64,000 bases of DNA. Origin: Deuterostichococcus epilithicus. Lineage: Eukaryota > Chlorophyta > Trebouxiophyceae > Prasiolales > Stichococcaceae. Shown piece by piece: positions 51,056 to 62,400 of the stretch; the first letter of the stretch is position 1; each line of letters starts with the position of its first letter. Location: positions 1,922,001 to 1,986,000 of the forward strand of contig JAVTLE010000010.1 in NCBI GenBank assembly GCA_033439295.1. Reading direction: 5' to 3'. The notes below the pieces were generated by a model. It was not told the origin of the DNA and did no database searches. It saw nothing but the letters and a program-made list of their open reading frames with translations. The position numbers and the translations under genes were made by a program.

Positions 51056-51957
51056 GATGGCGCGTTGTTTCCCGCTTGGCGACCTGCGGACAGACGAGCT
51101 GTAAGACGAAGGGAGCTGCACACGAAGAGTCCGCAGCCGCAGAGGTTCCGGTTTTCTTAACAATGAACAAGTACCTCGAAGCCAAGTCTGCGCAAGGTTT
51201 GACAACGCCTTTAAACGTCAAAGATCAAAAGCCGTGCCACATACGCCACGTCAAAATGCCCGCTCGGACTCGAACTCGCAAACAGCATGTGACTCAAGGC
51301 TTCGACGCTGATGCAGTGGCACTTCACCCACAAGATGGCTTCAAGAACTTCCTGGGAGATGTAAGATGGTAGGCGGCGAAGCTTTGAATGCGAAGAAATC
51401 GAACTGTGCCAGATGCGCACCTGGCACGGAAGGAGTCGAATGCTCGGGATGCTGCGTGGCTGCCGTCTGCCGTTCTGCGGAAGGCGCTGCACGGCTGCTA
51501 GGAGGTTTTGAGCTGTTGAGTTCGCGAGTGTCGGAGTGGTTGTTGGGCAAAGGACAGGGGAAAAGCTGCCTCTGCTGAGTCGAATGAAGTTCCGACGTGG
51601 CCGCTCACGTGAGCTGGCTAGGTTTCGGCCGCAGCACGATTCTGCAATTCCCAGAAAAGTCAATGCACTTCCACGTCTACCCACGTCTTCACACAAGACA
51701 CGTTCCCACTTCAGAGATGGTGGCCCACAAAACAAAAAGCAACGTATAGATACTTCGTCTGACTTGCTCACTTCGTCCTGCTTCCTGCGCCACCGCCGCC
51801 AACAACACCGCTTTGCCGGCGGCAATGCGAAAATACGCTATGATCCAGGTCGTCGGCTTTCAAAGCAGCGTGCGAGCTGACGACTTCGGCTTCCGAGTTG
51901 TGAGCAGAGCTGGCTTCAAATAGTCTTTCGGCTCGATTTGGCCCGCGTCATGGCTTC
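51056..51957 (+). other. region between HIR start and zinc-ribbon gene stop
   Basis: About 900 nt between tandem minus-strand genes; it must hold the HIR promoter and the end of the zinc-ribbon transcript. No coding exon is supported. Confidence 0.45.
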
Positions 51958-53732
51958 TCAGATTGTGTCTCCTTCTGAGGGCTTCTTGTCTTGGGCGGCC
52001 TTGCCGTCAGGCGCGAGCGCAGCGGCTGCCGTGCCAGAAACACTGGCGCAGGCGACGGGTACGCCGGCGGGTGCAGTCTCGAGGGCGCTGGCAGGTGACT
52101 GATCGGCATTGGGTGCGGCAGCTGCCGCCCCAAGCTTTGGCGCCCGCAGCGGCTTGTGTACGTGATCGCTGGCGCGGATCAGCAGCAGCGTCGCCATGGT
52201 GCGACTCGCCCACTGCACAACATCCGGCTTTGGCGGGGCGGCCGGCGCTGCCGGCACAGGCTCGGCCGTCGGCGCCGTGGCCGCCGCCGCCAGGCTGCCG
52301 AGGCTGCGGAACTTGGTGCTGTCCGGATCGCGCGAGCGCCCCGAGGTGGCGGGCCCCGGCAGGCGCGGCGCCGATGGCGATGCGACGTACTTCGTGCGGC
52401 TGCGCTTGGGCACGTGGACCTCGGTCGGCGGGCGCGGCGCGCCGGTCGCCAGCGCGTGCATCAGCGCCGCCGGCCGCTGCTGCTGCCCCATGGCCGCGAT
52501 GAATGCGCCGGCCTGCGGGCCNANTGCCAGCGCCATGGCCGCNGCGGAGCCGTCCGAGTTGGCCGACGCCTGGCGCAGCGCCGCCGACGCCGCGGCGGCC
52601 TCCGCGGCCTGCATGCCAGCAGGCGGCGCCCAGGGGGCATTTGGCGCGCCTGGGGAGCCGCCCAGCCGCTGCTTCTTGAAGCGTTCCATGGCGGAATTCT
52701 CGCTGTCGGAAGTCGCCGGCGAGGTGCTGCGTGCCTGGCCGCTGCTGCCGCCGCCCTGCTTGCCAGACGCTGCGGCAAAGGCGGCAGCGGCGTTGAAGCC
52801 GTCGCCGCCGCAGGCCCCCAGGGGCCGGAATGCGGAGCCGCCCTGCTGATGCGAGCCACCGCCGCCGCTGCGGCTCTGCTGCCCCATCTGCAGCTGCTGC
52901 TGGTACGCCAGCATCGCCAGCAGCTGCTGCTGCATGGCCGGGTCAATGGCGCCGCCTCCAAACTGGGCGAAGCCGGAGCCGGCACCACCCTGTTCGCCGC
53001 TGTTGCTGCCCCAGAACATGCCGCCCAGCGGCATCTCGAACCTGCATTGCACCAGATACTACGTCGTTAGAAGTAGTCGAAAGAGGACAGCTGTGCAAGC
53101 GACCTGTAGCAGGACAAGTCCACAGTGCACACATCAGCACAACCGCACGAGGCATCCAGACAATGACGCACTTGCGGCGGGCGGCGGCGGCAACCTGAGC
53201 AGCGGCCTTGCGCTTCTTGTACCGCGTGCTGCGCGCCTCCGCCTCGCACAGCTTGCACCAGCCGCGCAGGCCGTCGCCGCGGGAGGTGTCGGCGGAAAAC
53301 TCCAGGCAGGGCTTCATCGACTGCGGCAAAGGAACAGGGCCACGAGTCAGCTTCGGTCAGGTCCGGTCGATCGACAGATGCACAGAGCATCCACGTGCCA
53401 GATATGCAGGAGATCGCAGGCGCCCTTGACAGCCTTGAAAGCAGCTGAATGACAAGCTCTCCGCGCACCTGGCAGTGGCCACACTTTTTGACGCCGCTGC
53501 GATCCGGCGGGCAGGCGGCGGCACGATTGTTGCCAAAGCGCCGCGACTGCATGCCGGCGCCCATGTACTGCGGGTGCGGCTGCTGCTGCTGCAGCTGGGC
53601 AAACGCTGCCGCCAGCATCGCTGCATCCGGGCCGCCGGCGCCGCCAAACAGGCCCGGCATGAAGGGCATGCTGGCGCCCTGCAGCACGCCATTCCAGCTG
53701 CTGGTGTCCAGGCGGCCTTCGCCTGATGCCAT
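51958..53732 (-). CDS. zinc-ribbon, Gln/Ala-rich probable nuclear regulator, family unknown
   Basis: Three exons in transcript order (53732-53469, 53320-53172, 53041-51958) close to 498 residues. The N-terminal part is Gly/Gln-rich. A C-x2-C pair (KKCGHCQ) at the end of exon 1 and a second pair (WCKLCEAEARS) in exon 2 flank KPCLEFSADTSRGDGLRG, giving a likely four-Cys zinc ribbon of the type found near HNH-like and plant/algal regulatory proteins. It is followed by a basic RYKKRKAAA stretch that could be a nuclear signal. The rest is low-complexity Ala/Gln/Ser/Gly with two more basic patches (MERFKKQRLGG, VPKRSRTKYV). Three Ns lie near 52522-52543. A transcription or chromatin role is inference only. 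Confidence 0.75.
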
Positions 53733-56407
53733 GCTGTTTGTAAAGCACGGCCCGGGTCCCCTGCCTCGTGCAGCCCTGCAACAAACGTACATGTAGAGGT
53801 GATCACCGTCGCCAGAAGGAAAAGGGAATGGGTGTATCTTCTGCGACAGCAGCGGGCCGTCAAGCAACGGACATTCTGCGAAGCTCTGTGATCAGAAAGG
53901 CAGCGGGAAAGTCACAGCCTTGCCCACTGGGATCTGCTGTACCGGCTCTCGAGGAATAATCTCAAGTCCAGATTCTGGACGGACCCGCAATCCAAAGCCT
54001 CCTTGCCCCGCAAAGACTGCCAACTGCTTCTGATAATGGCAAAAAAACAAGCCAGGCCGCTGAGCGGGCGGGGGTGCGTGCAGCCGTACGGCGAAGATGG
54101 CGAAGGACATCTGGGTTGAAAGGCTGGCCTTCGACGAAAGGCATCCGGGTTCGGGAGGAAGGATTGGAGGCGTTAGAGAGAACAGGCTACAGCGGAGCGG
54201 CGGGCTACAGCGGTGGGATGCCCGAGTTGAGGAGGGGCTCGCACGACCACGACCGACTTTGACGCGTGTAGGAGAAGCTGCGACGGGGAAAGTCTGCTGT
54301 CGCCAGAGAGCCTTGACAGCCCTAGTTGTAACTGCGCAGCCGAGGGAAAAGAGCCGAGGGCCGGGAGACTCAAGATTCGCCCGACTGTCCGGACCAGAAA
54401 AACGTGTCTTCTCAAAAGAAACACACTTGCACGAGTGTGCGAGCCTTGCAGCGACACCGCCCGGCGCGCTACTGCAGGCAAGACCCTCCCCTACCCCCAG
54501 CTAAGATTGCTTTGCAAGATGAAGTGGGGCAGGGGCGCCCAGGACGATCTGGAAGTCTGACCTGTCGGGCCTGGTCAGGTGACCCCGACGTTGGCGTCCG
54601 CGGTGCGCCTCCTTCAGCAGCAGGCCTGTCGCTGAGCGACGCTGCTCGTCGGCCCGCACAGGCGTGACGGTTCCTTCACGTCGAGCCGGTACGAGGCGGC
54701 AATTGTGAGGATACGACCCGTGGAGGCGTGTGGCGTGTAGGGTTTGCGGAAAATGCGTACAGCTGGAAAGAAGATGCCCTCCAAATACATAAGCGTTTTA
54801 CATAATGTTCGTTTCGTGCGACTGATGAGCAGGAGGAGTGTTGCTCAGCCCACCACATCGTTCGAGCTGTTTCCCACGCGTGGAAGGTGGTCCTCCAGCT
54901 AGGCTGGGGTCAAAGCATGCCTGGCGGTAGCCGAGCCAGCAGCCGGGGCAGCAGCCGCAGCGTACTCGTACCCGGGCGTCAGGGAATTTCTGAGGAAGTT
55001 TCACTGCCCTGCTGACGGCGCCCCCGCTGTAAACCTGACAGCAAGTTGCCAACCCGCTGCTCGGTGCCGCTCCCGCGGCCGCATATGTGCTCTCGTGTGT
55101 GCGCAGCAATGTACGCCAGAGGTAACGCCCGGCAGCGGGGCAACCTGCACGACCGCAGCATTGGAGACAGGAGTTTCAGCGACAAGTGCGGGTAGGAGGA
55201 GGCCCGGTGCCGGGGCGAGCGGCGGCGGCGCCCCTCACCCGTGCCCGTCTGAAGCCGGCACCTGGCAGACGGTCTGAGAACAGCATGGCCCAACCCGTCC
55301 CGGCAGCATCCCGCCCCCCATGCACCAGGCATTGCACCAGCAGTCGAAACCGCATCGCATGCACCGTTCATAGCGACCATGCCAAAGGCCGCCACTGCAG
55401 CAGTCCTCATCCTGGTGGCTGGCCTGCAAGACCACACTTGTGCAACATTCGCATCAGCGCAGCGCTAGCGCCTCCACCAGATCATAGTTGTTGCCTTTGC
55501 GGCCTGTTTTGTGGGGCCTGACCTCCTGCCGTTCCGTGTATGGTTACCTGAGGCAGGAGACCCTTGTCTCCCCGCAGGAAGCTGGTATAACGACTGCACC
55601 ATCCGCCTGATCTGCAAGACGACGGTGTTCACTATCCCGCTGCGCGGCAGGCGCAGCGGCGACGCCGCCCCTTGCAGGATACGGTGTATGGCGGCGAATC
55701 TCCGTGTAGCGCAATCAGAGGTCCGTATGCTGACATTTCCAGAACAAATTTAAACCTGGAACGAAATGCTGCAAGAAGAAGGCCAGTCACATTCTCGAGC
55801 AACAGCACCTGGCCCAATGCAGAGCAAATGCCACATGGGGACCTGGAATCCTGTCGCTAAGTTCACGCCTGATGTTTCAGGGCGCAGCGGCGTCAAACCT
55901 TCAACTCTGAATACTTACCGGCCTACGCAGATCGACTTTCCTAGAAGGGTAGCTGAACGCAATTGCTGTCGTGCTGCGTTGATGCGGATGGATCGGCAAG
56001 TCAACTACTTGCAATAACCCTCGTTCACTTTGAGGCGTCCTCCAGCATCCCAAAGCAACAAACAAGCTATCAGACCTCCTTGATTTGTAATCGACTGCAT
56101 GTCGGCGTTGCCGCTCCTTCCACAATCCCTTGGCGTTCGAGCAGGCGAGGCGATCGAATCCCACTTGCACAAGCAGGTGCTGCTCCCGTTCACGACTGCA
56201 CACCGCTTATTGATGTAGATCACCTTGGCCACGCGCTCGGCGTCGCGTGCCTTTGTGCTGTACAGTTCGGCTTGGCGGCACAGTTGCAAAGCTCAGACTA
56301 CTTGCGGCAGAGCTTGAGCCCCAGTACTGCCATCTTACAGAAGTAGGGGACCTTGCACGCAACCGTGAGCACATGCAGAGGCGGCCTCCCTGCTAAGGGA
56401 GGGCGGG
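53733..56407 (+). other. large divergent intergenic region
   Basis: About 2.7 kb, the longest gene-free stretch. The only open frames are short, lack splice-consistent partners and match nothing I know. It lies between two divergent genes and may contain both promoters, long 5' UTRs or a non-coding RNA. Confidence 0.4.
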
Positions 56408-59400
56408 ATGACGGCGCTCGATGCCGTGCGGGCGGCCACACCGTCAGTGGCGGCCGTGCGAGCGGCGCTGCTGTCGGATGCGCATCCCGGCATCCGCAAG
56501 GCAGCCGTCGCTGTGGGCCTGCTGGCGGTGCTGGGCGCCAGTCAGGCGTATAATGGCTCTGTCACGCACACGCTGCGCTCCATCCGCAGGTAGGGCACTG
56601 CCAATTGTATAAAACGACAATAGCTGCAGTGTCCCTCCTCCAATGCAATTGCGTCGCTACTGCTTGTAAGCCAGTAGACGATGCACCCCTCGATGGTCCA
56701 GATAGCAGCCAAGCAGGCAATCCTGGCTCGGCGTCAAAGCACAGCGATATCATGGGATGCCTCCCCCCACTCAGAAATGTCGCATGAACCACTTGCAGGG
56801 CGTTTCAGGCGGCGGTGGCGGCGTGGCTGGAGGAGCAGAGCGGCTTGAGCCTGCTGACGCCGGAGGGGACGCTGCCGCTGAAGCGGCCCGCGGGAACCGC
56901 GCTGGCGTGGGAGACGATGTCAGCGCGTGACAAGGCGCAGCGCCCCGGCCACGCCGTCACCAACTCCACAGGTAAGAGCTGGGATCTGCGGCAAATCTGG
57001 GAGCTGTGGGGCAGTTTCATGCACAGCATGAAGTTGCATGCATGTGGAAGTGGTTGGACATTCATGTGCGGGCGTGCGTACGCAGCATGCCGGCTGGCGG
57101 TAGGTGCTGGCAGCCAGCGTGCCTCATGGCTGAGAACGGCAGGCCAGACGGCCTCAGCAATCGCCACGAATCAACGAATCCGGGCCACCCGTGCGCATTC
57201 GAACACAGATGAGGGGGCGGCCGGCGGCGGGTCGGCACCGGAGACGCGTCCCCGGGCGCAGTCGCCGTCGTGGGACAGCAGCGAGTCGTCTGACGCGGAC
57301 CACGCCAACTTCTTCGCCACCACCAAGTTCTTCGCGTGCCTGGACCTCAAGGAGTCGCAGGAGCTGTACGAGGCCTCCCAGCTGGTGGGCATCCTGTAGG
57401 GTTCCGTAAGGAAAGCTGCAGGGCACAGATACTTTTTCCGCTTGCTTTCGAGCGCGTTCATGCCAGGTGGCATCTAAGAAGCATGGGGGGCAGGATGACA
57501 GAGGCTGCGCCAGACGCCATCTAAGTGGGCCCTTGCAACTCAGTGCCAGCGTGCGCCCACACCTATGTCTGCCTGTCCTGCAGACCCGTCCCGACTGTTG
57601 CCTGGACATTGCTGGTAGCCATGTGTCCATCCGGCGCTCAAATTTCGTACCCAAAGGTGGCGCTGGAGGCGCACGAGACGCTGTTCGAGTGCGGCGACGC
57701 CAGCGAGGCGGGAATCTACATCGTGGTGGAGGGCGCCCTGAGCGTCTTCCTGGCGGGCGCCGACGGCGGGCTGCGCCACACCAACACGCTGCACCCGGGC
57801 GAATCCGTCGGCGACCTTGACGTGCTCGATGGTGCGGCAAACAAGAGGGTTGAATCTGTTCAGGCTTCGGACGGTAGAAATGCTCAGACATCGGACCACC
57901 GTCATTGTTCAGGTCGAAATTTACCTTCCCTGCACCCTTTCCAGGTTGTGTCGACAACCTCTGAGACGCCTGTGCACGGTGGCGGGCTACCGAAACCTCC
58001 CTAAACCCTGAATCGTTGCCCTGGAAGCCGGTCTGCCAGCTGTCCACCGCTGGTTTTGCACCCGCTGCTTCAGGAGGGAGGCACCTGTGTAAACTCCAGG
58101 AACAGATGGCAACCCAGCACCCTTTGCTTGCAGGCGCGCCGCGCGCAGCCTGATGTGCATTGCGTGGGAGGAGGGCAAGCTGGTCTTGCAGAGCGGTGAA
58201 GTACTAAGTCGAACTTGAGCTTGGTGCTGACAGCGTCGTGTGCGCCTCCAGGACCTGATGCACAGCCTGCCACGCATGGCGGAGGAGGCGGTCTCTCTTC
58301 GAGTGCAGATCATAGTGACTGGCTCGATCTCTGAACATGAGCGCCCGTGTCAGGCTGCATATTCAATTCACATGGCTGTCGTCGCACCATGCAGGCGCGC
58401 CGCGCAGCCTGACGTGCATGGCGGGGGAGGAGGGCACACTGCTGGTGCAGATCCCGCAGCGCCTGTTCCTGGACTTCATTGCCGCCAAGCCGCGCACGCT
58501 GCAGATCTACCTGCAGAAGGTCTCTGCCACTGCTCAAACCTGGGCGCCCGGTCGTTGTTGAGCTGTGCTCGCCGTCGCAGCTGCTGCTGTTGCGGTCGGA
58601 CGACCTGAACGAGGAGACCCCTACCGGGTCGCGCAATGCAGCCGACTGGGTGGGCGAGCAGCGACTCATTGGCAGGCCTCATGTGCATGCAGGCGATGGC
58701 GCGGCTGTGGCGGGTGGCCTTCTTCGTCCTCAACGACTTTCTGGACATGCCGCTCTCGACGGCGTCCGCCGCGGGCGCCGCCGTCGGCAGCGGCAGCTGG
58801 CCGGGGAGCCGCGGCCACGGCCCGAAGCAGGGCACGCCAGCGGCGCCTGGCGCTCGGCAGGGCGGGCGGCAGGGCTCGGCCACAGGTACGCTCTGCACCT
58901 GGGCATCGGTGGCTTGCCCATGATGCTCCATCCCCTTCTGCATGCTAAAACTTGCCGCTCTACGAGAGGTGCATCGCGCTGACAAGGGGTGGCTGGTGTG
59001 ACTTGGTGTGACTTTCACCTCTCCTCACAGTCACGATGTCATGCTCAGTTGCTGTTGTGGAGACTGATTTCCATGCTCTATTGCCAGGCACGCAGCGGCA
59101 GGCGCCGCTGCAGCAGGAGGCGAGCTGCACCAGCAATGCCAGCCTTTGGGGGAGCGAGCCGTCCGGCATCGCCGCGTCACCCTTCAGCCAGGTGATTGCG
59201 ACGAGTGACAGATATTCCCTCTGAAGGTGATGTTAAAACGCGTCCTGCGTTGCTTTGAAACTGCCACACCCTGAGATCCAACGTTGACATGCAGCATAAG
59301 CGTAGTGATGCAGCATGGGCACTGCTAACCTCGCTGCTGGCTTCTCCGTTCCACGGCCTGAGCTCCATCATGCACAGGTGCCGGAGAATGCAGCGGCAGT

Positions 59401-62400
59401 GCTGCGCAGAGCCGCCTCAGGCAGCGGCGGCGGCGACGACGCCGGTGTTGGGGAAGCGGTCATTGAGGCGCGCCGGGCGCTGCGCAGCGTGCAGAGCGTG
59501 ATGCAGAGCGTCGTGCAGTCGGCGCAGGTGCGTGCTGTGTGTCGCCTGCGCGTTTCGGCTGATGGCAGGCCTTCCGACGAAGCAGTCGCCGCTCTCGCAT
59601 ACCATCCTGCACAAGTCGCAGCCGTATGTGCGCAGCAAGCAATGCGCCGTCCATCCCGCTGCCTTCCGTGGTGGGTCCAGTAACTCCAGCGCCATAACTT
59701 ATGTACACCCCTTGCGCATTGTCACGAGTCCAGCGTCGAGATCCTGCTCAAACACCCCTACTCGAAACTTCAAGACCAACGCTCACATCAATTTACAATG
59801 TATCGCAGCACGCGCTGGAGCATGTCGAACACCTCTCCGCCACGAGGCCCGGCTCGAGCGCCGTGGCGCCGCCGTCGCCAGGGCAGCAGATGGACGGCCA
59901 GGAGATGCTCGTGAGCTGCGCGGTGCGGGACGAAGCGCCGGAGGTGCAGAACGAGGCGGGCGTGGCGGCCATGACCGCCGCCGCCGTCGCCGGCGGGCGC
60001 GCCGCCGCCGCGGCGCACGCTGACGCTCTCGCCGCCGCCGCCTCGGGCAGCGACACCTCCGCAGTGGCGGCTGCGGCGGCGGCCCCCNGGGCGGGCAAGG
60101 CTCTGCGCGGGCGCGGCAGTGCCGGCGCAAACGGCACGGCTGCGGCAGCCAGTGGCGCGGCAGGCGCAGGTGATGCAGCAGCAGCCGAGCAGGCTGGCGG
60201 CGCATCCGGCGCAGACAGCCCGCTGCCAGCAGCAGGGAATGGGGACGCGTCTGCAGAGTCGCAGGCGAGCGCCAGCGGCGCCGACGACGGACAGCCCGCG
60301 CAGTCAGTGACTGCACCTGCAGACGAGCCAGCAGAGTCGCAGGACTCGAGCTTGCCGGCGCCCGCGCCAAAGCCGGCGGCGCGGCTGCCGGCGCCGACGA
60401 TGCCGCCGNCGCAGCACGCCGCTATGCAGCTGCCGTCTGCGGAGTCGCAGCGTCGACACGATGGCGGCGGCGGCGGCGCCCCCGGCAGCGGCCGCCTGCC
60501 GAGCGTGGCCTCGGGCGCGCTGCCGCTGAGCACTGTCGGCTCGCTGGCATCTGCAGCCAGTGAGCCGTCATCCGTCGCCTCGACTGCGCGCGGCCCGGCG
60601 TCGCCGCCGCAGATCCTGCCGATGCTCAGCGCGGCGCCGCCGGCGCCGGGCCCGGCGCTCCCGCCTCGCAGGCCGCCGGCACCGGTGCAGCCGGCGCCAC
60701 GGCGGCGCCGCGGCAGTCGCCGCAGCGCAAGGCGGCGTCGCCGCCGGTCAGCGTGCCTGGCTCGGTGCATGGCAGCGCGTCGCCGCAGCCGGTGCCGGGC
60801 CGCCAGGCGCCCGTGGATGTTTCCGAGGCGGCGGCTCGGCGCCTCAAGTCCTACGACCTCTCGTGGGCGCCGCAGGTGCGTGCTCCCGCTGTCACCGCAT
60901 GACGGACCGCCGGAATTTCAGTGCACCAACGTGGGAAGGCCTGGTTTTCCAGAGCGGCGCAATGCACCCCATGGTCTCCGTCCGGCCAGCAGCACTGGGC
61001 ACCCCCATGACAGCAGACCATTGTGGATCCCCAGGCGTGCCTGGCGGCCGGCTGGGACGTGGTGGCCGGGCATGAGGCGGCGCTGCCGCGGCACCTGGGC
61101 GCCGCGGAGCGGCGGAGCCAGTGCCTCACGCTGAACCGCGGGCGGACCCTGCACCGGCAGGGCAAAGGCTGCCGCCGCTTCTATGTGCTGCTCGAGGTGT
61201 GTGCTTCTTGCCACGACTGCGCCCGCATCCGATGTCTGCGTCGCGCAAACCCGGCAGGCGAGAAATGGAAGACTTGGGTTAGAGGTTTGCCAGCAGCCAC
61301 TGCGTGCTGGCTGCGTTCAGGCCTTCCCAGGTTGCCGCGCAGCTCGTCTCGCGTGGAGACGGCCATGCTCGTCCAAATGTCAGCAAGGCTGCACTGCATC
61401 TGCTCGCAAGCTGCAGATCGGCATGCATCGAGGCAGACATCGGCCGCCCCTCCTCCTCAAAACTGACTGACCTTCTCCAATTTGGCGCTTCACGCTTCAG
61501 GGCGCGATGCTGGCGGAGCGGCCGGGGCCGGATGGCGCGACCGACGAAGCGGCGGTCCAGGCCGGCAGCATCATCTCTGCAGCAGCCTTCCTGTCGGGCA
61601 CACGCACCAGCGCCGCCGTGCGCGCCGCACGCCGCTGCCGCCTGCTGGCCCTGGGCAACGCTGAGCTGGAGGCGCTGCTGGTGGGCCAAAACCATCTAGG
61701 GTTTTGGGACTCGTGCCGATGAGGGGCGGGTTGTCAGGCCCCGGCGCTTTGTGCACAGGCAGACGCGTGGTGTGCCTCGCGGGATTGTTGCTGGAGACCT
61801 GCATGTGGGTTCGGCAGCAGCGGAAGCTCTTTCACTGCACACAGAGTCCAGCACGCTGGAGATGAAACTGCTGCCTCCTGCTGATGCCTGATATCGCCGA
61901 GCAGGCGGCCCGGTCGGCGACCTCGACCGGCTGCTGCTGTGCCCAGCAACAGGGTGTTTGCATGTGGCTGCCTGCTCTCCACGCCACACGAGCGCCTTGG
62001 CCCAGGTCCCTTGACAAGGCGCTGCTGCAGCACGCGTTTGCCGATGGCTTCCCTGGTGTGACCAAAGTCGTCGCGAGATCATTTGCCCCCCGCCACGTGA
62101 CGAGGCGTCGGCATCGCACCCCCCCGCACAGGTGTCGCACCCGGGCCTGTTTGTGGAGGTGCTGCTGGCGGCGGGGCTGGCGTTGGCGCCCCTCATCCGC
62201 CGCTTCATCTCCCTGGGCCTCAACCGCATGTGGCTCCACTCCGGCGACACCATCTACCGGTGCGCCTAAAGGTTTAGGGTTTCGACCACCACTCTGTGCT
62301 CGTGTTGCCGTCCGCATCATGCAGCGCGGCACAATCATTGCGACACAATGACTGCACCGTCTTGAGGATGTGCGCAGAGAGGCTGCCAAGGGTGGCTCTG

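Noticed and set aside
54979-55437. Cys-containing minus-strand open frames in the large intergenic region
   Set aside because: Two overlapping frames are equally open, neither has splice partners or a recognisable domain, and Cys content follows from local composition.
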